Assembly (NCBI RefSeq): GCF_003419895.1
Contig: NZ_QPMM01000001.1
Location: forward strand, 682,001 to 746,000
Direction: 5' to 3'
Length of the DNA: 64,000 nucleotides
DNA from: Chitinophaga silvatica
GTDB taxonomy: Bacteria; Bacteroidota; Bacteroidia; Chitinophagales; Chitinophagaceae
This document shows, in pieces, positions 57,188 through 64,000 of the stretch (its first letter is position 1; every line of letters starts with the position of its first letter). The translations under genes were made by a program, and so were the position numbers. Under the pieces are notes generated by a model, which was given only the letters and a program-made list of their open reading frames with translations, made no database searches and had not been told where the DNA came from.

Positions 57188-58009
57188 ATGAAAAATATTT
57201 ATGCAATCATTTTTTCCTGTTTTACAGCAGCAACATTTTTTACAAGTTGTTCTAAAGACAAAACAGTTGCACCTTCAGGTGATAATACTGTGAAAACAAC
57301 ATTATCCATTCAGTTTGACAACATTGTGGGGGATAAAAACCTGCAACTTGGAACTGGTACCTACACCAATGCAGTTGGTGAACAGTTTAAAGTAGACTTC
57401 CTGAAATATTATATCACCAATATCAAGGTGAAAAATTCAAATGGTGTAGAATACACAGTGCCTAAAGATAGTAGCTATTTCCTGGTGAATGAGGCTGATG
57501 GTGCTTCGCAATTTGTGAAAGTGCGCGTGCCGGAAGGGGATTATACTTCCCTTACATTTATCCTTGGTGTGGATAGTCTCACCAGTGTAATGGATGTTAA
57601 AAAAAGAACCGGTGTTTTAGACCCTTCTGGTGGAATGGATGAAGGCATGTACTGGGAATGGAATATGGGCTATATCTTCTTTAAAATGGAAGGAACATCC
57701 AATGTAGCCCCTGCAGATCCAAGTGGACAGCACAAATTTCGTTATCATATCGGAGGTTTTGGTGGATATAATGCACCAACTATAAATAATATTAAAACAA
57801 TCACTGTAGATCTTACAACAGCCGGTATTGCCAAGGCAAGAGTTGGAAGAGAGGCAAATATTCATCTGATGGTAGATATCCTTAAGATGTTTAACGGTAA
57901 AACTAATGTAAGTATTGCCACTTATCCTACTGTCATGTTTGCTGATTTTAGCGCTACGATTGCTGACAACTACAGCAAGATGTTTACTCACGATCATACA
58001 GAAAATTAA
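57188..58009 (+). CDS. MbnP-like copper-binding lipoprotein (copy 2)
   Basis: 273 residues, lipobox Cys21 (FFTSC). LSIQFDNIVGDKNLQLGTG, FKVDFLKYYITNIKVKNSNG, YFLVNEADG, VPEGDYTSLTFILGVDS, then MYWEWNMGYIFFKMEG with Trp156 and Trp158, and HKFRYHIGGFGG with its His pair. All elements of the MbnP family are present. It lies 11 bp after the first di-heme gene. Confidence 0.9.
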   Translation: MKNIYAIIFSCFTAATFFTSCSKDKTVAPSGDNTVKTTLSIQFDNIVGDKNLQLGTGTYTNAVGEQFKVDFLKYYITNIKVKNSNGVEYTVPKDSSYFLVNEADGASQFVKVRVPEGDYTSLTFILGVDSLTSVMDVKKRTGVLDPSGGMDEGMYWEWNMGYIFFKMEGTSNVAPADPSGQHKFRYHIGGFGGYNAPTINNIKTITVDLTTAGIAKARVGREANIHLMVDILKMFNGKTNVSIATYPTVMFADFSATIADNYSKMFTHDHTEN

Positions 58010-58019
58010 ATCTCTGCAA

Positions 58020-59057
58020 ATGCGTAAATATTATTGGTGTGTTGCAGCAATGATAGCTTTTTTGATCTGGTCTTGCCAGAAAGATAAAAACCAGGAACCT
58101 GCATTTGAAGGATTTGTGCAGCCTGCAGGTTTTCCGGTTCCAACATATAATGTAGCCGGAAACCCTGTTACCAAAGCAGGCTTTGAACTGGGACGTAAAT
58201 TGTTTTATGAACCCAGGTTATCCAGGAATAATACGATTTCCTGTGGTTCCTGTCATTTACAAACATCCGCATTTACACATCATGGGCATGATATCAGTCA
58301 TGGGATTGATGATCGTCTGGGGAGCCGTAATGCCCCGCCAATCATGAACCTAGCCTGGAATACAACATTTATGTGGGATGGGGGCATCTTTGACCTTGAC
58401 CTGCAACCCGTTGCGCCCATTACCAATTTTGTGGAAATGGATGAAAAAGTGAGTAACGTTCTGGAAAAATTACGCAATACTTCTCCATATCCTGAATTAT
58501 TTAAAAAAGCATTCGGGAGCAGCGATATTACAACCGCCACAATGATGCAGGCCATGTCGCAATTTATGATCATGGTAATCAGTGATCAGGCTAAGTACGA
58601 CAGCGTAATGCGTGGATTGGCTTCTTTCAGCGAAGATGAAAATAAAGGATATGCCATCTTCCTGCAGAAATGTAATTCCTGTCACAAGGAGCCATTGTTT
58701 ACCGATCATTCTTTCCGTAATAATGGTATTGGTGCAGGGCCGAATAATGATTCCGGCAGATTTGCTATTACACTGAATCCTAAAGATATGTATGCCTTTA
58801 AAGTACCAAGTCTGCGTAACCTTGCTTATACGGCACCTTATATGCACGATGGCAGGTTTTATACACTACAAGGTGTGTTAACGCATTATACCTCTGAGGT
58901 AGCAGATATGCCTACATTGGATCCCTTACTGAAGACAAATGGAACACCAGGTATTTCCCTCACCTCACAGGAACAGGCTCAGTTACTGGCATTTCTCAAT
59001 ACACTAAATGATAAGAAATTCATTACTGATACAAGGTTTTCACAGGAGACTCAATAA
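58020..59057 (+). CDS. MbnH-like di-heme cytochrome c peroxidase family protein (copy 2)
   Basis: 345 residues from ATG 58020 (MRKYYWCVAAMIAFLIWSCQ, a lipoprotein signal); a longer in-frame start inside the MbnP gene is not credible. Heme c sites: CGSCH at 75-79 and CNSCH at 218-222. PYMHDGRFYTLQGVLTHY near the C-terminus is shared with copy 1. It starts 10 bp after MbnP copy 2, which mirrors the first pair. Confidence 0.92.
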   Translation: MRKYYWCVAAMIAFLIWSCQKDKNQEPAFEGFVQPAGFPVPTYNVAGNPVTKAGFELGRKLFYEPRLSRNNTISCGSCHLQTSAFTHHGHDISHGIDDRLGSRNAPPIMNLAWNTTFMWDGGIFDLDLQPVAPITNFVEMDEKVSNVLEKLRNTSPYPELFKKAFGSSDITTATMMQAMSQFMIMVISDQAKYDSVMRGLASFSEDENKGYAIFLQKCNSCHKEPLFTDHSFRNNGIGAGPNNDSGRFAITLNPKDMYAFKVPSLRNLAYTAPYMHDGRFYTLQGVLTHYTSEVADMPTLDPLLKTNGTPGISLTSQEQAQLLAFLNTLNDKKFITDTRFSQETQ

Positions 59058-59076
59058 TTAACTAAAAATATTTTGT

Positions 59077-60000
59077 ATGAAACGACTATTGCTACTGGTA
59101 ACGTTAATGGTTATATGCTGTTATGAAGTTCGTGCGTGTGATATCTGCGGCTGTGGAGTTGGTAGCTATTATATCGGCATTCTGCCAGACTTTAAAAAAC
59201 GCTTTGTTGGATTAAGATATCAATATAAAACATTGACATCTCATTTAGGTCCGGGTGGTACGACTTCATACCTGACCACAGCAGAAACATACCAAACTGC
59301 AGAATTATGGGGAGGCTGGAATATTGGTAAACGATTCAGAGTAATTGGTTTTGTACCAATTAATTTCAATAGCCGCGAAAACCAGGGCAATACTATGAGC
59401 AGATCAGGCCTGGGTGATATCGCTGTAGTAGGATACTATCAATTGTTGGACGACCAACACACTGTCGGTAATAAGTTACTGGTACAATCTCTTTGGATAG
59501 GGGGAGGATTTAAACTACCTACCGGTAAATATGAACCAGCAGAGCATAAGGAAAATGAAGATGCTCCCAATAACTTCCAATTGGGTACAGCTAGCACGGA
59601 TTTTACGCTAAATGCCATGTATGATGTTAGGTTGATGGATTTTGGTATAAATGCTAATGTCAGCTATAAAATCAATACGAATAATAAATACGATTATCAA
59701 TACGGAAACAAATTTACAGCTAATCTGCTGGCTTATTACAAAATCAAGCTTGCAAAAAATTTAACTGTTGCACCTAATGCAGGTATCCTGTATGAAACTG
59801 CCGCAAAAGATGTTGAGGCTAAGAAAATTTCGGTGGATATTTCCGGTGGCCATAGCCTAATGGGAACTCTGGGAGCAGAAGCAACTTTTGCCAGCTTTTC
59901 TGTTGGAGCTAACTTTCAGCCCGTATTATCCCAGCAGCTGGCTGATATGAGAATTAAAGCCGGCAACAGGGCAATGGTTCATTTTACCTATCTGTTTTAA
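59077..60000 (+). CDS. Outer-membrane beta-barrel protein with N-terminal CxxCxC
   Basis: 307 residues with a signal peptide (LLLLVTLMVICCYEVRA). The mature end begins CDICGCGVGSYYIGILP, a CxxCxC motif, followed by about ten amphipathic beta strands (for example GLRYQYKTL, LGDIAVVGYYQLL, VGANFQPVLS) and the aromatic end TYLF. It looks like a small outer-membrane channel or transporter. Its place at the end of the copper-type operon suggests metal passage; this is inference. Confidence 0.82.
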   Translation: MKRLLLLVTLMVICCYEVRACDICGCGVGSYYIGILPDFKKRFVGLRYQYKTLTSHLGPGGTTSYLTTAETYQTAELWGGWNIGKRFRVIGFVPINFNSRENQGNTMSRSGLGDIAVVGYYQLLDDQHTVGNKLLVQSLWIGGGFKLPTGKYEPAEHKENEDAPNNFQLGTASTDFTLNAMYDVRLMDFGINANVSYKINTNNKYDYQYGNKFTANLLAYYKIKLAKNLTVAPNAGILYETAAKDVEAKKISVDISGGHSLMGTLGAEATFASFSVGANFQPVLSQQLADMRIKAGNRAMVHFTYLF

Positions 60001-60128
60001 GAAAAACTTTTGGGAAATCAAAAGTCTCTTCCAATGCAGATGATAGTCTCCATTATACCTGCATTCTATTTTAAACCACCCATTTCCTGAGTCATACTCA
60101 TATGGAATAGTTTTAATAGCGATTGTAC

Positions 60129-60977
60129 ATGAAAACAGTTGAAATACCTGTTTTTTCTCTTGAAAAATCTAATGCGACAACTGATGCATGTTGGTTAGGT
60201 GAGATAAATGATTTATTGCGCAACGGGCCGGTAAGACTAGAGTGTCATTTGCTAGTTTTTATTACAAGTGGTAGCCTGAACGTTGTTATAGACGGAACAT
60301 CAATTTCCTTACAAAAGGGGGAATTGATTTATGTAAGGTCGGGGAGTATTGTCAAAATTACTATAAGTCCTGATGCTGCTGGTACCTGCGTTTGTTTTAC
60401 GGAAGCATTTATGTTTGGAAAATATGATCGCGTTCTTACCGATTATGCTGTTTTTCAACGATCATATTTCCATGTAGATCAGTACAAAGATAAGCAATAT
60501 GCCAGGTACGAATCGCTCCTGGTGCTTATGAAAGCGGAGTTTCATGAACAGCAGGCAAATACGGGAAGTGTGTTGCGTTCTTTCTTAAATATTTTACTTT
60601 GCAAACTGGATCGTGAAATTCTTGACGATCATAAAATATATCAGCAGCGTATTCCTAAAGAAAAGATAAGGGAGTTTAAATATCTGCTGGAAAAGTACTT
60701 TGCAACTCATCGTTCGGCATCGTTCTACGCTTCTAATCTGAATATAACCACTAACTACCTGAATAAGCTTTGTCAAAACCAGGAAGGAATGTCATGCGGG
60801 GATATGATAAGGCGTAGAATCATTGTGGAGGCACAACGACTCCTTCGCTATACGGCATTATCTGTAATTGAAATTGCTCAGCAACTGGAGTTTGAAAGTA
60901 GTTCCTACTTTATTACATTTTTTAAGAGAAATGTTGGTATTACACCAGAACGGTTCCGAAAAAACAATAAAAAGTAG
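60129..60977 (+). CDS. AraC family transcriptional regulator
   Basis: 282 residues from ATG 60129. Cupin-like N-terminus (LLVFITSGSLNVVIDGTSISLQKGELIYVRSGS) and AraC domain (SFYASNLNITTNYLNKLCQNQEGMSCGDMIRRRI, IAQQLEFESSSYFITFFKRNVGITPERFRK). It stands alone after the copper-type operon and ends at a strong terminator; its targets are not evident. Confidence 0.9.
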   Translation: MKTVEIPVFSLEKSNATTDACWLGEINDLLRNGPVRLECHLLVFITSGSLNVVIDGTSISLQKGELIYVRSGSIVKITISPDAAGTCVCFTEAFMFGKYDRVLTDYAVFQRSYFHVDQYKDKQYARYESLLVLMKAEFHEQQANTGSVLRSFLNILLCKLDREILDDHKIYQQRIPKEKIREFKYLLEKYFATHRSASFYASNLNITTNYLNKLCQNQEGMSCGDMIRRRIIVEAQRLLRYTALSVIEIAQQLEFESSSYFITFFKRNVGITPERFRKNNKK

Positions 60978-61091
60978 CTGTATGTCTAATTATCAAATAG
61001 GTGAAATAATTACAATCAGGAACCAGCTTTGAATAATTTTCGGATTAGATTAGTACCTATGCTTAAGGCGCATTATGTTGCTCATAGAGAT

Positions 61092-61124
61092 AAATACCGG
61101 ATCATTCAAAATGATCCGGTATTT
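61092..61124 (+). terminator. Terminator after the AraC gene
   Basis: A perfect 15-bp stem with a CAA loop (left arm AAATACCGGATCATT), followed by TTTTC... on the plus strand. It lies 115 bp past the AraC stop and 75 bp before the end of the carbonic anhydrase gene, so it may serve both. Confidence 0.8.
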
Positions 61125-61198
61125 TCTTGAATATTGTTTATTTCAAATAGATTAAAATCTTTCTTCCCCTGGAAAATAAGGCTTAAAATATACTTTAA

Positions 61199-61825
61199 TT
61201 ATTCAAAGAATTTAACGATGCCAGTCTCCAGGTGATACATGCCACCTACTATTTTAATAGCCCCATTATTTACCAATTCAGTGATGATTGGACTTTCTGC
61301 GGTTATTTGTTCGATGACATTACGTACATTGTTTTCTGTAACCTTTGTTACAAATGCTGGATTCTTTCCATTTCTGTTTTCTGGTGGTGTTGATGTATCA
61401 CTATCGATAGCTGGTTTTATCTTATTTAATAACTGGGTGAGTTGGCCCAGGTGCACATCATCGCAAGCACCTTTTATGGCTCCGCATTGCGTGTGGCCTA
61501 ATACCACAATTATTTTTGTACCTGCCAGCTGTGTACCAAACTCCATGCTGCCTACAATGTCCTGGTTCAGAACATTACCGGCTATACGTATACTGAATAT
61601 ATCTCCCAAACCCTGATCAAAGATAAGTTCCACAGAGGTACGTGAATCCATACAACTAAGGACGGTTGCAAAAGGATATTGTCCATCTCTGGTGGCATTC
61701 ACCTGGCTTAATAAATCCCTGTTTGCTCTCAGGTTATTTACAAATCTTGAATTGCCTTCTTTAAGATATTGAAGCGCCGTAGCTGGTGTAACGTTACTTT
61801 GGGCTTCTTTGGAATGCTTATACAT
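61199..61825 (-). CDS. Beta-class carbonic anhydrase
   Basis: 208 residues. Zinc ligands Cys58, His111 and Cys114, with the Asp60-Arg62 dyad in SCMDSRTS and GHTQCGAIKGA. Converts CO2 and bicarbonate in the cytoplasm. No signal peptide. Alone on its strand. Confidence 0.95.
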   Translation of the reverse strand: MYKHSKEAQSNVTPATALQYLKEGNSRFVNNLRANRDLLSQVNATRDGQYPFATVLSCMDSRTSVELIFDQGLGDIFSIRIAGNVLNQDIVGSMEFGTQLAGTKIIVVLGHTQCGAIKGACDDVHLGQLTQLLNKIKPAIDSDTSTPPENRNGKNPAFVTKVTENNVRNVIEQITAESPIITELVNNGAIKIVGGMYHLETGIVKFFE

Positions 61826-61999
61826 ATATTATGGTTTGAAAGTAAAAAACGAGATGTCAAAAAGCTGTACCTCTTCTTTAAAATGTAAAGATATTGAACT
61901 ATTTTAAATGATAGTAATACTATTATTTTTTAAAGTAAGGTTATAAATCAGGAAGGGTCTGCTATTAATTTGTATTTTTACCTATTAATGCATTAACGT

Positions 62000-62674
62000 A
62001 TGGAGCTGCAGTTACAGATAAAAATGAATCCCAAGCTTTACCTGAGAGATCCGGATGGCACCGATCTTGGACGTAATATTATTAAGCATGGAATACAATT
62101 GATTCACGATATTGGTTTTGAAGACTTTACTTTTAAAAAGCTGGCAATTGAAATTGGAACTACTGAGGCCAGCATCTATCGCTATTTTGAAAATAAACAC
62201 CGGTTACTAACTTATATCACTACCTGGTTCTGGACATGGTTGGAGTACCAGTTAATATTTCATACAAATAATCTTAAACATCCAAAAGAAAAAATAGATA
62301 TCATTATAAGGCTGCTAACCTTTCAGGTGCAGGACAAATTTATAGTGGAGTATATAAATAAAAGTACTTTGCATGCAATTGTGATATGTGAAGGAGATAA
62401 ATCATACCTTACCAAACAGGTGACTGCTGATAATAAGTCGATGTTATTTAAGCCATACAAAGATCTTTGTCACCGTATTGCGGAGATTTTTCTGGAACTA
62501 AACCCGGATTTTCCATTTTCACATTCACTGGCAAGCACCTTAATTGAAACGGCTCACAGACAATTGTACTTTAAAGAACACCTTCCAAGTCTTACAGATT
62601 TTGGCAAATCCAAGGAAGTAAAACCTTTATTCAGTTTTTTACAGCACCTGATTTTTACAGCATTGAATAAATGA
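62000..62674 (+). CDS. TetR family transcriptional regulator
   Basis: 224 residues. TetR helix-turn-helix near 25-70: GRNIIKHGIQLIHDIGFEDFTFKKLAIEIGTTEASIYRYFENKHRLLTYI. The all-helical ligand domain follows, with AHRQLYFKEHLPSLTDF near the end. It is divergent from the carbonic anhydrase by 174 bp. No target is clear. Confidence 0.88.
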   Translation: MELQLQIKMNPKLYLRDPDGTDLGRNIIKHGIQLIHDIGFEDFTFKKLAIEIGTTEASIYRYFENKHRLLTYITTWFWTWLEYQLIFHTNNLKHPKEKIDIIIRLLTFQVQDKFIVEYINKSTLHAIVICEGDKSYLTKQVTADNKSMLFKPYKDLCHRIAEIFLELNPDFPFSHSLASTLIETAHRQLYFKEHLPSLTDFGKSKEVKPLFSFLQHLIFTALNK

Positions 62675-62809
62675 TTAATAAAAACAGCTCTTTCACAATG
62701 TAAAATGGGTCTTTCGATTTCACAAATCGGGAAGAGTTACCAAGCAGTATTTAGATTGTGTTTAAATCTGTATTCACAGAAATTAAAGAGCACAAGTAGA
62801 CATCACTAT

Positions 62810-63688
62810 CTAAATATCCATTGTATATATTTGCTTCTTATATCGGCCCGGCGACATTCCTGTTACTTTCTTAAATATCTTGGAGAAGTAAAATACATTC
62901 TCAAAACCGGTTTGGTTAGCAATTTCGGCAAAGGTCATTTGTGTTGTTACCATTAGATATTGGGCCCGCTCAATTCTTTTTTCCTGTATATATTTTGCAG
63001 GTCTTTCTCCGGTATGTTGAAAAAAGAGGCGTGAAAAATAATCTGTATGCAGATTTGCTCTTTGCGCCAGAAAATTTACAGTAAGCTCATGCTGGAGGTT
63101 TAATTGAATATAACTGATTGAATTCAGGATTTTTGCAGGTATCTGGAGTGTCTCAGATCTGAATATTTCTTGTGTTAGAAAGCGTGAAACTAGCTGAAGA
63201 AGAATGCCATGCGTTTCTGTAAAAGTCGACATATTCTGCCGGTTATTTAATTCCTGATATGCTTTATAAAAAGTGTTTTTTTCATACACCTTAGGATTGT
63301 CGGAACCATTAATACCTCTGCCGGGGTTTATTTCCAAAAGGCGTTTGAAATTAAGTATATCGATGTCTGTCGCTTTTACCTTCAGCATTGATCTGTTATG
63401 CTCGAATAGAGATATGCCATCAGACGACTCCTCAAAGAATTGCACAAAATACTGGCTAAGATAGTTGGAACATAGAAGGTTGCATAGCGTGAAGCTGGGG
63501 ATTATATATAAAAATCCGGGTTCTAGTATTATCCTGTCTGTTGTATTAAATATTTCTCCTTCACCTGCATCTATATAATATATCCTGAAATATGGGCTGA
63601 TCACGTTTTTGTAATTCCATTGAGAATTGAGTTTAACGTAGTCAATATTTAGTAAAGCGAAAGTATGTTTTAGTACTCTTTTGATCAT
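62810..63688 (-). CDS. AraC family transcriptional regulator
   Basis: 292 residues. N-terminal sensor domain (IYYIDAGEGEIFNTTDRIILEPGFLYIIPS) and C-terminal AraC domain (VNFLAQRANLHTDYFSRLFFQHTGERPAKYIQEKRI, IANQTGFENVFYFSKIFKKVTGMSPGRYK). It is divergent from the Tat-exported gene at 63931 and is its probable regulator. Confidence 0.9.
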   Translation of the reverse strand: MIKRVLKHTFALLNIDYVKLNSQWNYKNVISPYFRIYYIDAGEGEIFNTTDRIILEPGFLYIIPSFTLCNLLCSNYLSQYFVQFFEESSDGISLFEHNRSMLKVKATDIDILNFKRLLEINPGRGINGSDNPKVYEKNTFYKAYQELNNRQNMSTFTETHGILLQLVSRFLTQEIFRSETLQIPAKILNSISYIQLNLQHELTVNFLAQRANLHTDYFSRLFFQHTGERPAKYIQEKRIERAQYLMVTTQMTFAEIANQTGFENVFYFSKIFKKVTGMSPGRYKKQIYTMDI

Positions 63689-63834
63689 ATTATAAATATC
63701 TGAGACGATTTACATGCTGATACCTTATACACTAGTCTGATATCATTTTTAAGGTTGATTTTGATCCTCTTATTTTTCGGCTTCAGGAAGTTAATATAAA
63801 AGAAAAAGGCGGATTTGTATAAAAAAAAGTCCTA

Positions 63835-63876
63835 TTTGACCAAATGTATCGTAGTTATTTCGAAGTAAGTTTGACC
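63835..63876. promoter_or_regulatory. Paired TTTGACC repeats upstream of the Tat gene
   Basis: TTTGACC occurs at 63835-63841 and 63870-63876, 35 bp apart. The first is part of the small inverted repeat ATTTG-AC-CAAAT (63834-63845). The pair lies between the AraC gene and the Tat gene and could be its binding sites. Confidence 0.3.
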
Positions 63877-63930
63877 TAACAATAATGGACACCCGTTTGA
63901 GGGTTATGATCAACACATAAATTAAATTCC

Positions 63931-64000
63931 ATGAAAAGAAGAACGTTGATAAAAGGCCTGGCCACTGGGCTCTCATCTTTATACTTGCCTAAAACTTACG
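63931..64000 (+). CDS. Start of a Tat-exported protein (3' end outside window)
   Basis: MKRRTLIKGLATGLSSLYLPK from ATG 63931 is a twin-arginine signal peptide (RRTLIKG), and the frame runs off the right edge. Tat-exported oxidoreductases or sugar dehydrogenases often start this way in Bacteroidota, but the catalytic part is not in the window. Confidence 0.7.
   Translation, partial: MKRRTLIKGLATGLSSLYLPKTY

Noticed and set aside
57915..58019. Longer N-terminus for the second di-heme protein
   Set aside because: It would overlap the MbnP copy 2 gene; the ATG at 58020 gives a proper lipoprotein signal.

Overview
The window looks like a chromosomal segment of a Bacteroidota organism, most likely a Chitinophaga-like member of the Chitinophagaceae. 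This is an inference from gene content: Bacteroidota-type lipoproteins, LytTR and TPR-kinase regulators, many AraC regulators, MbnP-like proteins, an FtsX-type giant permease, promoter -7 elements of the TAnnTTTG type and few Shine-Dalgarno sites. No tRNA, rRNA, insertion sequence or CRISPR array was seen.

Left end (1-17.9 kb, all minus strand). This is a toxin complex (Tc) locus read in the order TcB-TcC fusion, TcA, then a Cys-rich protein that joins a Hint (intein/hedgehog-like) module to a zinc-peptidase domain and runs off the left edge. The TcC end carries a roughly 230-residue payload that I do not recognise. TcA has an inserted small beta domain and four copies of a 64-residue repeat. 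This is the most unusual locus in the window.

18.7-32 kb. A LemA protein is followed by a LytTR response regulator convergent with a TPR histidine kinase. Next comes a methionine/one-carbon neighbourhood: a MetF-like reductase, an ABC permease, a PTPS/QueD-family enzyme, metE under a cobalamin riboswitch, and an Lrp/AsnC regulator. The promoter regions of metF-like and of metE/lrp share about 150 bp of similar sequence, including a 45-bp dyad and a conserved minus-strand -7 element, which suggests a small regulon run by the Lrp protein. A DUF5009-type membrane protein ends in a very strong terminator.

32-40.5 kb. A 1607-residue exonuclease-RecQ-UvrD triple fusion stands alone. It is followed by an AraC regulator with an alpha/beta hydrolase, an ATP-grasp protein and a secreted CAP-like protein.

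40.6-47.1 kb (minus strand). A complete arsenic operon runs arsR-arsM-acr3-arsC-sigZ-like-arsD-arsA-small CC protein-MerT-like. Near-identical palindromic operators lie in front of arsR and arsM.

47.3-54.5 kb. A DUF1826-like gene is followed by an AraC regulator divergent from a set of genes for an aldo/keto reductase and mostly exported small-molecule enzymes. One hydrolase in the set is interrupted by an amber codon directly after its nucleophile serine.

54.7-60 kb. An apparent copper-handling operon encodes a CxGKC small protein, two tandem MbnP/MbnH-like pairs (copper-binding lipoprotein plus di-heme enzyme) and an outer-membrane barrel with an N-terminal CxxCxC motif. No methanobactin biosynthesis genes are visible. 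The window closes with AraC and TetR regulators, a beta-carbonic anhydrase and the start of a Tat-exported protein.
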